Under the pieces are notes generated by a model, which was not told the DNA's origin, did no database searches, and saw nothing but the letters and a program-made list of their open reading frames with translations. A DNA stretch of 37,980 nt from IMG/VR virus record IMGVR_UViG_3300050821_007189, positions 1-37,980 of that record. One strand, 5' to 3'. A program made the translations under genes and the position numbers. Shown in pieces: positions 7,599 through 16,075 of this stretch (its first letter is position 1; each line of letters begins with the position of its first letter). This DNA is from a virus.

Positions 7599-8579
7599 AT
7601 GACGCCCACAGGAATCATTATGCAATCCAGCTCGGTCGGAGCCACCCAGGAAGCGATCGAGAAAGTTCTCACCGACAACGGCTACGAACCGGAAAAAGCG
7701 GCACCGGTCGAAGCCGTGGAACCGAAGCGCGACGATTTTGAAAGCGACGAAGCCTTCGAGACCGCGCAACAGGAATTTGAAGAAAAGCAGGCCGCGGCGG
7801 GCGGCAATGAGAATGAGACCGACGAAGAGCGCGAGGAAAAAGAAGAGCGTGCACGTGCAGCGCGTGAAGTGAAAACGTCGAAGCCTCTCTCCCGCAGGCA
7901 GCGCGCCATCGCCCGCGAGACTAGGAAGCTGCAGGACGATCTGCGCGCGGCCAACGATCGCATCGCGGCGCTCGAAGGCAAAGGCGGCGGTGGAAATCGC
8001 GAGACGCAGACCGTCAAAGCCCCCGAACTACCAAAGCGCGAAGCCTTCAAGTCCGACGCCGAGTTCGACGAAGCGATGTTTGACTATCGCTACCAGCTGC
8101 GCCGCGCGAAAGAAGTTGCGGCGAATGCGCAGGCGGCCACAGAGGCGCAGCTCAAAGAGAATTACGAGAACTACAAATCAGGAGTCGAGGATTTCAAGGA
8201 AGAGCACGACGACTGGGATGAAGTCGTTGGCTCGAAAACTCCGATTCACGAATCCGTCTACCTCGCGATCATCGAACTGGAGAATGGCCCCGCAGTGACC
8301 TACTACCTCGGGAAACACCCAGACTATGCGAAGAGACTCGCAGAAAAATCACCGCTTGCTGCCGTCGTGGAAGTCGGTCGCCTGTCCGACAGGCTGAAGA
8401 CTGGCGCGCCCAACCGAGGCGAGGCCGATGGCACAACCAAACCAAAACCCAAGACGCGACTCCCGGAACCGGTTCGACCGGTGAGCACCGCGGCTACTTC
8501 TTCCACCATGACCAGCGCCGAAGCTGCCAAGAAGCGCGATTTTCGCGCCTTCAAAACGGCCCAGCGCGCGGGCAGGTGA
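7599..8579 (+). CDS. scaffolding protein (P22 gp8-like by position)
   Basis: A 326-residue, highly charged and largely helical protein lies between portal and coat genes, the standard scaffold position (P22 gp8 is 303 aa). The N-terminal half is Glu/Lys-rich with coiled-coil runs (about 30-130). The C-terminus is basic (KKRDFRAFKTAQRAGR), like the coat-binding tail of scaffolds. AGGAGG at 7588-7593 sits 5 bases before ATG 7599, so this start is preferred to GTG 7596. Scaffold directs coat assembly into procapsids and then leaves. Confidence 0.82.
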   Translation: MTPTGIIMQSSSVGATQEAIEKVLTDNGYEPEKAAPVEAVEPKRDDFESDEAFETAQQEFEEKQAAAGGNENETDEEREEKEERARAAREVKTSKPLSRRQRAIARETRKLQDDLRAANDRIAALEGKGGGGNRETQTVKAPELPKREAFKSDAEFDEAMFDYRYQLRRAKEVAANAQAATEAQLKENYENYKSGVEDFKEEHDDWDEVVGSKTPIHESVYLAIIELENGPAVTYYLGKHPDYAKRLAEKSPLAAVVEVGRLSDRLKTGAPNRGEADGTTKPKPKTRLPEPVRPVSTAATSSTMTSAEAAKKRDFRAFKTAQRAGR

Positions 8580-8596
8580 GTTAGGGGAAATTTCTC

Positions 8597-9868
8597 ATGG
8601 CCAACATGGTCCTTACCAACCAGGAGATCAGCTTCAAGAACCTGATGGTGCTTGAAAACTCGATCTCCTTCACCAAGAAAGTCGTCCGCCGTTATGACGA
8701 CAAATTCGGACGCGCCGGCGCGAAGATCGGCTACATCCTCAACATCCGCAAACCCGCGCGCTCCGTATCCACCGCCGGCCAAGGCATCCAGCTTCAGGAC
8801 TACATCGAGCGCTCGGTGCCCCTGGTCCTCAACAAGCAGTACCAACAGGCATGCGCATTCACCTCTTCCGATCTGGCGCTGTCACTCGATGATTTCACCA
8901 ACCGCGTGACGAAGCCGAAGATCGTGCAGCTCGCCAACGACATCGACTACGACGGCCTGCAGCAGTTCGCCAACGTGCCGGCAGAGGTTGGGACGCCCGG
9001 AACGGTCCCCAACACCCCGGACACGTATTTGAACGCCTTGCAGGTCCTGGCCGATGAAGGTTTCCCGGTCGATGACGAAGAAGGACTCTCGGTACACATC
9101 TCGCCCCGCATGCAGCGTGCCATCTTTCCCGCTCTGCAGGGCCTGGTCGCAACCGGAGGCGGCACCGCAACATTCGCTTTCCTGCGCAATCTGGCGAAGG
9201 GCCAGGGCGGCGAGAGCGATTACTTCAAAGGCCTGGTCGCCAAAGGCCTGGGCTTTGACTGGTTCATGACCCAGAACGCTCCCACGTTCACCACCGGAAC
9301 GCAGGGCGGATCGGGAACTGTGAACGGCGCGAACCAGACGGGTAGCTCGATCGCGACGCAGGGCTGGTCGAACAACATAACGAACCTGCTAGTGGTCGGC
9401 GATGTAGTCTTCTTCGCCGGCGTGCACCGCATCAACCCGCTTACCCGGCAGTCCACAGGCGATCTGCGGCCGTTTGTGGTGACGGCTAACGTGAACTCGA
9501 ACGGCTCCGGCCAGGCGAACATCCCGATCGCCTGCGTCGATGGCGACGGCATCACGCTCGCCGGTCCTTACCAGACCGTCGATGTGTCGCCGGCGAACTC
9601 GGCGGCTATCACGGTGCAGGGCGCGTCCGCGGTGCAGTCCTATCGCGGCGTCGCTTTCCACCCCGAGGCGTTCTGCTTCGGCTGCGCCGATCTGGAGATG
9701 TACGACAACCAGCACATCATGGAGATGGCCGCGGATAAAGAACTCGGCCTCGCCATCCGCATGTGGGCGATGCCGGACATCAACACCGACCGGCTGCTGA
9801 TGCGGCTTGACGTGCTCGGCGGCTGGCTCACAATGTATCCGCAGGGCGCCGTCCGGATCGCCAGTTAG
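8597..9868 (+). CDS. major capsid protein, P22 gp5-like coat
   Basis: A 423-residue coat protein, almost the length of P22 gp5 (430). It opens with the family pattern MANMVLTNQEIS and a long N-arm helix. The body carries the HK97-like fold elements, including an inserted beta-rich region around residues 220-340 (Gly/Thr/Asn-rich), comparable in place to the P22 insertion domain. It follows the scaffold with a 17-base gap and a weak purine-rich site (AGGGGAAA). It forms the icosahedral shell. Confidence 0.92.
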   Translation: MANMVLTNQEISFKNLMVLENSISFTKKVVRRYDDKFGRAGAKIGYILNIRKPARSVSTAGQGIQLQDYIERSVPLVLNKQYQQACAFTSSDLALSLDDFTNRVTKPKIVQLANDIDYDGLQQFANVPAEVGTPGTVPNTPDTYLNALQVLADEGFPVDDEEGLSVHISPRMQRAIFPALQGLVATGGGTATFAFLRNLAKGQGGESDYFKGLVAKGLGFDWFMTQNAPTFTTGTQGGSGTVNGANQTGSSIATQGWSNNITNLLVVGDVVFFAGVHRINPLTRQSTGDLRPFVVTANVNSNGSGQANIPIACVDGDGITLAGPYQTVDVSPANSAAITVQGASAVQSYRGVAFHPEAFCFGCADLEMYDNQHIMEMAADKELGLAIRMWAMPDINTDRLLMRLDVLGGWLTMYPQGAVRIAS

Positions 9869-9927
9869 TAAGTTCCACCAACCCACCCAACCGGTCGATC
9901 AAACCGGAAAAGAAAAGAGAACCCAAC

Positions 9928-10761
9928 ATGACTGTGAAACGAATTGCATCGCTTCTCGTTCTTATGGCGGGTCTGGCTGGAGCTTGCTTCGGCCAGGCTG
10001 CGCTCACCCAAACCACACTCGCTTCGGCGGTGACCGGTCCTTCGCTGTATTCCGGAACTCCGCCGACGCTCTCACTCACCGTGACCCTGGCCGCTTGCAC
10101 CGGCCTCGCCGGTCCCATTCTTCCTGGCACCCCATCGAGCATCATCTATGTGGACCGGGAGGCGATGGGCATCTTCAACATCAACACGACTACGTGCGTC
10201 GCTGTCGTTAACCGAGGCTATCTGGGAACGCAGGCCTCACCGCATTTGTCTGGAGCCATGGTGCTCTACGGTCCCAACTATGCGGCGACGGTGGCGTTCG
10301 GCGGCAACCCCGTCCCGAGCGGCCTGTTTCAGCAGGATCCGCCTTACGGGGCCACCTGCACCGCAGCCGGCACGCCCACGACTCCGTGGGTGAATGTGCT
10401 GACTGGGGCGCAGTGGCTCTGCTCGGCGCAAACGGGCACGTGGGCACCAGGCTGGCAGAATGCTCTGGCGGCTCCGCCTACGTGGGTGCAGACCGGAACC
10501 GTGGCATCGGCGGCGGGCGCGATCACGCCGTCGGGGCCTTACTTCAATATCAGCGGAACCGCGGCGATCACCAGCTTCAACATCCCAGTCGGGTTCAACA
10601 CCTTGTTGGGCGGGTGCTTCACTGCGAATCCAACCGGCATCTGGACCTGGACCGCCGCGGGCAACATCGCCACCGCGGGAACCACCACGGCAGCGACCAC
10701 TCCAGTGACGTTCTGCTGGAACGCCGCCAGTCAGAAGTGGATTCCGAGCCGCTTGTCCTAG
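9928..10761 (+). CDS. signal-peptide protein after the coat gene
   Basis: A 277-residue protein. Residues 1-23 are a Sec signal peptide (KRIA, a Leu/Ala core, GACFGQ). The mature part is rich in Thr, Gly, Ala and Pro with several Cys and looks like beta-sandwich repeats; the last about 80 residues (from TGTVASAAG onward) resemble a fibre-tip or binding domain. No family is recognised. It is the second exported-looking protein in the head cluster, and an intrinsic terminator follows 19 bases after its stop. Head decoration and an envelope-exported protein are both possible. Confidence 0.72.
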   Translation: MTVKRIASLLVLMAGLAGACFGQAALTQTTLASAVTGPSLYSGTPPTLSLTVTLAACTGLAGPILPGTPSSIIYVDREAMGIFNINTTTCVAVVNRGYLGTQASPHLSGAMVLYGPNYAATVAFGGNPVPSGLFQQDPPYGATCTAAGTPTTPWVNVLTGAQWLCSAQTGTWAPGWQNALAAPPTWVQTGTVASAAGAITPSGPYFNISGTAAITSFNIPVGFNTLLGGCFTANPTGIWTWTAAGNIATAGTTTAATTPVTFCWNAASQKWIPSRLS

Positions 10762-10779
10762 TACTTCGCTTCACGCTTC

Positions 10780-10811
10780 GGGCGTTGAGCGTCATCAGCG
10801 CCCAGCTTTTT
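10780..10811 (+). terminator. Rho-independent terminator after the coat module
   Basis: GGGCGTTGA (10780-10788) pairs with TCAGCGCCC (10795-10803), nine pairs with one G-U, around a 6-base loop. It is followed by AGC and five T residues (10807-10811). This is the clearest intrinsic terminator in the window. It would limit read-through from the head genes into the tail genes. Confidence 0.75.
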
Positions 10812-10846
10812 ACTCCGACCCAAAATCTCAGCAAAGGAAAATTCCC

Positions 10847-11116
10847 ATGGCAGATCTCGATGGAAAAACACCCGTAAAGCCCACGCCGTTCGATGCGCAC
10901 GAGCAGGCCACGCGCGGCGAACACATCCCCACCGAACTCGACTCTCCGGACAAAGACCCGAAGACGATCGTCGAGTTTCCCAAGGCGGTCGATCACGTTC
11001 AGAAGGCCGACGCGCCCGAAGGTCATCTCGAACCGGTGATCGCCACCAGCCCCGAACACGAAGCGGAACTGAAAGCAGCGAAGACCGCCGAAGCAGACGA
11101 AACCAAGAGCGCGTAA
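10847..11116 (+). CDS. small acidic hypothetical protein
   Basis: An 89-residue protein rich in Glu, Asp, Pro and Lys with no hydrophobic core, probably disordered. The ATG is preceded by AAAGGAAAA. It is the first gene after the terminator. Family unknown; small disordered proteins at this point in podovirus head-tail regions may bind the head or tail, but that is only positional inference. Confidence 0.6.
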   Translation: MADLDGKTPVKPTPFDAHEQATRGEHIPTELDSPDKDPKTIVEFPKAVDHVQKADAPEGHLEPVIATSPEHEAELKAAKTAEADETKSA

Positions 11117-11179
11117 GCCTCTCGGCTCAATTCGTTCTCTCACTCGTTCCTCACTCAACCTGACAAGGAGAATTCCGTC

Positions 11180-11506
11180 ATGGCAACCGGCAACTTCAAT
11201 ATGGACGACCCCGCGAAGCAGGAAGCGATCCGCCGCGGGCCGCACGAATACCAGCCCGGAGTGGGCAAGCATGGCACCTACGTGCCCAAACAATACGACC
11301 GCGCGAAAAACGAGTATCCGAAGATGATGGGCAAGTGGCCGAAGCCCGAGCAGAAGGACTTTCTGAAAGTGAATGGCGTCTCGATCCCCGGCGACATCGC
11401 TTTACAGAACTTCCAGCTGGCGATGACGGAATGGGATCGGCTCATGACCAACTCCATCGTCAACTCGAAGGCGGAAGAACTTCAGTGGCTGAAGGAGAAC
11501 GGCTAA
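11180..11506 (+). CDS. small hypothetical protein
   Basis: A 108-residue protein starts at ATG 11180 behind AAGGAG. It is rich in Lys, Pro, Trp and Tyr (EYPKMMGKWPKPEQKDF), with a helical C-terminus (ALQNFQLAMTEWDRL). It lies immediately before the gp4-like adaptor and probably belongs to the head-completion set. I do not recognise the family. Confidence 0.65.
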   Translation: MATGNFNMDDPAKQEAIRRGPHEYQPGVGKHGTYVPKQYDRAKNEYPKMMGKWPKPEQKDFLKVNGVSIPGDIALQNFQLAMTEWDRLMTNSIVNSKAEELQWLKENG

Positions 11507-11518
11507 CCGGCCGCACTC

Positions 11519-12331
11519 TTGCCCGCGCTCACTCCCAGCGTCACTCTCTCCAGGTCGGCGACCGACTTCATCAAGTCGGCGCTGCGCCTGGTGGGAGCGC
11601 TGCGTTCCGGCCTGAACCTGGCCAATGACGAACTGAAGGACTGCCAAACTGTGTTGAACGACATGCTCGATGCTTTCTCGGTCGAGCGGGTCAACATTCC
11701 GGCCGTCACCATCCAGACACTCGATCAGAACCAGCTCGCACTCACCCTCACTCCCAACAAACCGTCCTACACGCTCGGCAACGCGAACGGGACGGAGAAC
11801 TTTCTGCTGGCGCGGCCGTCGCGAGTGGAGCGGGTTTCGATCATGTACGCGGCCAGCCAGTCCACGCCGGTCGAGCTGCCGATGGAGATGGTCGACGATG
11901 TGGGATGGCAGGGAGTCACCAATAAATCTACCTCGTCGATTCTGCCGCAGGTTTGCTTCGTGGATGCGTCGAACGCGGTGTTCCCCGACATGGTGCTCTA
12001 CTTCTGGCCGGTGCCGACGCAGGCGAACCCGGTGATTCTCTACCTGTGGACCGTTCTGCAACTATTCCCTGATCTCACGTCGCAGTTCTTCTTTCCGCCC
12101 GCCTACGCCGAGATGCTGCGCTACAACCTGGCCATGCGGCTGGCGGCGGAGTTCCCCTGCGACCTGAAGAAATTTGAAATCGTGCAGAAACTTGCGAGTA
12201 TGTCGCTGGCGCGCGTGGCTGGGATCAACGTGGCCCCGAAAGAAGCGGCTTGCGATGAGGCGCTGGTGGGCAGCTACGGCAAGATGGGCAATATTTTCAC
12301 CGGCACGGCCAATCGGAGCTTGAAACACTAA
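11519..12331 (+). CDS. P22 gp4-like head-completion / tail adaptor protein
   Basis: A 270-residue protein with the N-terminal pattern DFIKSALRLVGAL...NDELKDC seen in the P22 gp4-like packaged-DNA stabilisation family, which binds the portal and starts tail assembly. It is longer than P22 gp4 (166 aa), as in many relatives. The start is a TTG at 11519; earlier starts are absent and the next in-frame ATG would remove the conserved helix. No Shine-Dalgarno is evident. Its TAA abuts the next ATG. Confidence 0.82.
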   Translation: MPALTPSVTLSRSATDFIKSALRLVGALRSGLNLANDELKDCQTVLNDMLDAFSVERVNIPAVTIQTLDQNQLALTLTPNKPSYTLGNANGTENFLLARPSRVERVSIMYAASQSTPVELPMEMVDDVGWQGVTNKSTSSILPQVCFVDASNAVFPDMVLYFWPVPTQANPVILYLWTVLQLFPDLTSQFFFPPAYAEMLRYNLAMRLAAEFPCDLKKFEIVQKLASMSLARVAGINVAPKEAACDEALVGSYGKMGNIFTGTANRSLKH

Positions 12332-13858
12332 ATGCGCTTCGGCTTCGTAGGTTCGTCTTACGCTTCGCCTCTTTCGCTGGCCTCTGCGGAATCGCTGATC
12401 AACTGGCGCGTGCAAAAGGTCGAATCCCCGAACGCGCGCGTGCCTTTCATCTTGCTGCCCACTTCCGGGCTCTCTCTGTTCGCGAATCTCGGCAACTTCC
12501 CTTCCGTGCGCGGCGAGTACCCGATCAGCGGCCGTCATTTTGTCATCGCCGGGACGCATCTGTTTGAAATCTCGGCCAATGGCGCGGTGACCGACTACGG
12601 CGGGGCAGGAACGGCGAACAACAACATCCTCGACGATGGGCTGCCCGCGACCATGACCTCGGCTGGCACGGTTGGCGGTATCTACCCTTCGCAATTGCTG
12701 ATCGCCTCCGGAGGAACGCTCACGGTGTTCTCGCTGGCGACGAACACCTTCCAGGCGATCACGACGCCGCCCGCCAATGTGCTGATGGTGGATTTTCTCG
12801 ACGGCTTCTTCATTGCCCTCAGCGCGGGCAACAGCTGGAGCGTCTCGAATCCGGAAGATGCGACCACCTGGCCGGGACTTTCGGTGTCGCAAGTTGCAGT
12901 CTTTTCCGATCAGTTGACCGGCCTGATCGTCGCCAACCGCTTGCTCTGCGTCTTCGGTGCGCGGCGCGCGGTGTTCTATTACACCTCGGGCGCCCCGCTG
13001 TTCCCTTTCGATGTGGCCTCGGGCGGATTCATGGAAGTGGGCCTGGCCGCGCAGTACTCGCCGCAAAGAGTCGCCACCCACAGCGGCACTTCGATCATGT
13101 GGCTGGGTGGAGATGAACGCGGACAGGGCGTCGTCTATGCTGCGAACGGATTCATCCCGGTGCGCGTCTCCGACAGCGCACTCGAATATTGGCTCTCGCA
13201 GCAGACGACCATCGGCGATGCGGTCGGAATGGCGCGTCAGGAGGAAGGCCAGAACTTTTACGATCTCTGGTTCCCCACCGCCAACGCCACCTGGTCGCTC
13301 GACGTAGATCTCGGCCAATGGCACCGCCGCAGTTCGCTCGTGAATGGGCGGCCCGCCGCGCATCTCGGGCGTTGTCATGCCAGCGCTTTCGGTCTGCACC
13401 TGGTCGGCGATCGGACCTCGGGCAATCTGTACCAAATGAGCACGAATTTCCTGACCGACAACGGGGCGGCCATCATCCGCACCCGCATCGGCCCCACGAT
13501 CTCCGACGAAGGCGGCGACAACACGGTTCCGATTAATGAATTCCAGGTGGACTTTGAAACGGGCATGGGACCACAGCCGCCACTGAAAGACGCTTTCGGC
13601 AACCCGCGCGATCCCGTCGCCATGTTTTCCTACTCCGAAGATTTCGGCAAAACCTGGACTCCGGAGCGCATGATCCCGTGCGGCCAGGCGGGGCAGTTCA
13701 AAAAGATCGCCCGCGATTCTCGCCTGGGAAGCTGGCGGAGCTGGACGCCGAAGGTCACGGTCAGCGATCCGATCGTCTGGAGAATCGCCGATGCCTACGT
13801 GAACGGCACCGAGGACACGAAAGAACGCTGGGCGAAGTCGATCGCCCGCGTGAGCTGA
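12332..13858 (+). CDS. P22 gp10-like tail hub / packaged-DNA stabilisation protein
   Basis: A 508-residue beta-rich protein (P22 gp10 is 472 aa) in the expected position after gp4. Repeated sheet-like segments (for example FVIAGTHLFEIS, LLIASGGTLTVF, LCVFGARRAVFYY) fit the propeller-like hub. The C-terminal phrases on sample roughness and comparison to a reference (KFGKTW-like FGKTWTPER, then WRSWTPKVTVSDPIVWRI) are typical of this family. The protein forms the hub that carries the tailspikes and seals DNA. Confidence 0.88.
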   Translation: MRFGFVGSSYASPLSLASAESLINWRVQKVESPNARVPFILLPTSGLSLFANLGNFPSVRGEYPISGRHFVIAGTHLFEISANGAVTDYGGAGTANNNILDDGLPATMTSAGTVGGIYPSQLLIASGGTLTVFSLATNTFQAITTPPANVLMVDFLDGFFIALSAGNSWSVSNPEDATTWPGLSVSQVAVFSDQLTGLIVANRLLCVFGARRAVFYYTSGAPLFPFDVASGGFMEVGLAAQYSPQRVATHSGTSIMWLGGDERGQGVVYAANGFIPVRVSDSALEYWLSQQTTIGDAVGMARQEEGQNFYDLWFPTANATWSLDVDLGQWHRRSSLVNGRPAAHLGRCHASAFGLHLVGDRTSGNLYQMSTNFLTDNGAAIIRTRIGPTISDEGGDNTVPINEFQVDFETGMGPQPPLKDAFGNPRDPVAMFSYSEDFGKTWTPERMIPCGQAGQFKKIARDSRLGSWRSWTPKVTVSDPIVWRIADAYVNGTEDTKERWAKSIARVS

Positions 13859-13862
13859 AGAA

Positions 13863-14426
13863 ATGCCGAGCCGTGAACTTTTAGAAACACTCGTCCCGCA
13901 GCACTGGGACAGCCAGGAGCCGGAAGTCAATTCCGGTTTTAACCGCATGCGCTGGCTGCAGGGCTTGAACGATTTACTCAAGCGGCCGGTCCTCAACCGG
14001 CTCAGCGCGACGGCGCCGAACACGGCCGTGCTGGCCAACGGGAACGCGCAATCGACAGGCATCGGTGTGGGGCCGCTGCAACCCAAGCGCTACGCGGAGT
14101 TCACCGTGAAAGCGCGAGTCACCTTCAACGTCAACTCCATCGGCCCGGTCTATCTCTTCGTCTATCGCACGCTCGCACCGGCTGTTGGGAGCGGGATTCC
14201 CGCCGATGGCGCGGCGCCGAATGCGGGCGATGTGATCGTGAGCGGAGATTCCTTCGCCGGTGGAGCGATGACGGCCGGAGTGAACGAGTCGGGCACGCTG
14301 TCATTTCTCGACAGCGGCCTCGATGTCACCAAAAAGTACAGCTACTACTTCGCAGTCGTCGCGCCCAACGGAAACGTGTTGAACCTGGTGAACGCCTCGC
14401 AGCTTTTGGTCATGGAGCGCAGCTGA
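13863..14426 (+). CDS. tail-region protein, beta-rich, at the gp26 position
   Basis: A 187-residue protein with a helical N-terminus (LVPQHWDSQEPEVNSGFNRMRWL) and a beta-sandwich-like rest (FTVKARVTFNVN, PVYLFVYRTL, KYSYYFAVVAPNG). It sits right after the gp10-like hub, where P22 encodes the gp26 needle. It does not show the long coiled coil of gp26, so a different tail-tip or plug protein is likely. Its TGA overlaps the next ATG. Confidence 0.6.
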   Translation: MPSRELLETLVPQHWDSQEPEVNSGFNRMRWLQGLNDLLKRPVLNRLSATAPNTAVLANGNAQSTGIGVGPLQPKRYAEFTVKARVTFNVNSIGPVYLFVYRTLAPAVGSGIPADGAAPNAGDVIVSGDSFAGGAMTAGVNESGTLSFLDSGLDVTKKYSYYFAVVAPNGNVLNLVNASQLLVMERS

Positions 14427-14779
14427 TGGAAGTCCGGATCGCAACCGAGGAAGAGATTCAGAACCTGAGCTGGATGTCGGTGTCCCTCGGCAATGTTCGC
14501 TTCCTTCCGGGCCAGGCCGTGGTTGCGCTCCTCGAACACGATAAGAAGATTGTCGGCTTCGCGGCGGTGCAAGCGGCGGTGCATGCGGCCGGCTCCTGGG
14601 TCAAGGAAGAATTTCGTCGCAAAGGCCACACCTACGAATTGCGCCAGTGTCTCGACAACGAACTGCGGAGCCGCGGCATCCCCGTCTACTTCGCATTTCC
14701 CAACACCGATTTCGAGAAACACCTCTTCGCCAAGTACGGCACGGTGACCGAACACCTGGCGCAGGTTCGACACCTCTGA
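14426..14779 (+). CDS. GNAT-like acetyltransferase-fold protein, short
   Basis: A 117-residue protein with a GNAT-like arrangement: VRIATEEE at the start, a central pair of strands (VVALLEHDKKIVGFAAV), a basic turn RRKGHTYELRQCLDNEL (about 64-80) in the place of the acetyl-CoA-binding loop and helix, then strand PVYFAF and FEKHLFAKYG. The RxxGxG/A motif is only partly kept. GNAT-type proteins occur next to ejection proteins in several podoviruses; the substrate is unknown. Start overlaps the previous stop. Confidence 0.6.
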   Translation: MEVRIATEEEIQNLSWMSVSLGNVRFLPGQAVVALLEHDKKIVGFAAVQAAVHAAGSWVKEEFRRKGHTYELRQCLDNELRSRGIPVYFAFPNTDFEKHLFAKYGTVTEHLAQVRHL

Positions 14780-14801
14780 TTTCGTAAAACCAAAAACTCT
14801 C

Positions 14802-15632
14802 ATGCCTTTCGGTGGACTACTCACGGTCGGAGCTATCAGCGCGGGCGGTTCCCTCTTCAGCGGGCTGTTCGGCGCCAGTGCGTCGGAAAAAGCGGCGCAG
14901 GAATATGAGGCAGGGCTACAGAAAGCGGAGAACTCGCTTCAGTCCGACGAGAAGGCGGGGCTGCAGGATTATCGGCCTTATCTCGATGCGGGCAAGGGTG
15001 CGACGACGACGCTGTCGAGCCTGCTGGGCACGCCAGGATCGGGGCTGCTCACGCCCTGGTCGGGAACGTTCCAGGCTCCCACCGCAGCTCAGGCTGAGGC
15101 GACACCGGGCTATCAGTTCCAGCTGCAGCAGGGCGAGAACGCGATGCAGAACTCCGCCGCCGGCCGGGGCGGACTGCTCTCGGGGCGCACACTCGCCGAT
15201 CTCAACAACTTCGCGCAGGGCACGGCCAGCTCGAACTATCAGAACGTCTTCAACAATGCGTTCACGCAGTACCAGACAGCCTATAACCAGTTCCGGAACA
15301 ACCAGCAGGATCAGTACTCGCGGCTGATGGGATTGTCAGGGGAAGGCTTGAACGCGACGCAGGGCGCGGAGCAATTCAGGGCCAATATGGGCGGCGACAT
15401 CGCCTCACTGATGGGGCAGAAGGGTGCAGCCCAGGCTCAGGGCACGATCGGGGCAGCAAATGCTTACGGCTCGATCCTGCCGGGAATGGCGAATTCGATC
15501 GGCAGCACGTTGTCGCTCAGTTCGTTGCTCGGCGGCGGCGGGGGCGGGGGCAGTCTAAGCGGCCTTGATCCGAGCACCTGGCTCAGCGTTCCCAACACCT
15601 TCAATCCAACTCCGGGGACACTCCCATCATGA
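14802..15632 (+). CDS. DNA ejection (internal virion) protein, gp7-like
   Basis: A 276-residue protein with a hydrophobic Gly/Ala/Ser-rich N-terminus (residues 3-28) and the pattern common in phage DNA-transfer proteins: ATPGYQFQLQQGENAMQNSAA, GRGGLLSGRTL, then NYQNVFNNAFTQYQTAYNQF. These proteins leave the head at infection and help DNA cross the envelope. The C-terminus is Gly/Ser-rich. Its stop overlaps the next start at ATGATG. Confidence 0.8.
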   Translation: MPFGGLLTVGAISAGGSLFSGLFGASASEKAAQEYEAGLQKAENSLQSDEKAGLQDYRPYLDAGKGATTTLSSLLGTPGSGLLTPWSGTFQAPTAAQAEATPGYQFQLQQGENAMQNSAAGRGGLLSGRTLADLNNFAQGTASSNYQNVFNNAFTQYQTAYNQFRNNQQDQYSRLMGLSGEGLNATQGAEQFRANMGGDIASLMGQKGAAQAQGTIGAANAYGSILPGMANSIGSTLSLSSLLGGGGGGGSLSGLDPSTWLSVPNTFNPTPGTLPS

Positions 15633-16075
15633 TGGCACTCAACTCACTACTCGGTGGCGGCGGCGGTTACGGAGCGGGCTGGGGCGGTTCGGGCGGCTTC
15701 GGAGGCTTCGGCAATTTTGGCGGCGGCGGCGGCTTCCCACCGTTCTTCGGCGGCGGTGTCCCGATGCCTCCATGGGGCGGACAGCCGCCACAGTGGGGCG
15801 GGGGTGGTGGCGGGTTCGGTGCAAATCCTCCCGGTGCTCCGGGCGCTCCAGGTGGCGTTCCTATGCGTCCTGTGGGCACTCCAGCGCCTTATCAGCCAGT
15901 CGGAACTCCCGCACGTCCAGTTGGCGATCCGCTTCAAGCTGGCGGTGGTGGCGGGACGATGCAGCCGGTGGGCGGTCCTGTCCAGTCGATCGACCCGCGA
16001 CGGCTGCCGGTGAACCCAGTTCGCATGCCCTTCGGTTTTGGCGGCGCTCAGATGCCGCTCAGGAGCTTGATGTAA
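15629..16075 (+). CDS. Gly/Pro-rich low-complexity protein in the ejection operon
   Basis: A 148-residue protein made mainly of Gly, Pro, Phe and Trp. The first 60 residues are Gly-Phe/Gly-Gly runs. Then come a collagen-like GAPGAPGG and a repeated phrase PVGTPA/PVGDP (about residues 79-105). The C-terminus is more ordered (VRMPFGFGGAQMPL). The start overlaps the previous stop (ATGA), and the stop abuts the next ATG, so it is a genuine operon member despite its composition. Function unknown; a flexible internal virion component is a reasonable guess. Confidence 0.68.
   Translation: MMALNSLLGGGGGYGAGWGGSGGFGGFGNFGGGGGFPPFFGGGVPMPPWGGQPPQWGGGGGGFGANPPGAPGAPGGVPMRPVGTPAPYQPVGTPARPVGDPLQAGGGGGTMQPVGGPVQSIDPRRLPVNPVRMPFGFGGAQMPLRSLM

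Noticed and set aside
12062-14086. 674-residue open frame on the minus strand
   Set aside because: It lies opposite the gp4/gp10-like genes, has Arg/His/Ala-rich shadow composition and no motif or ribosome binding site.
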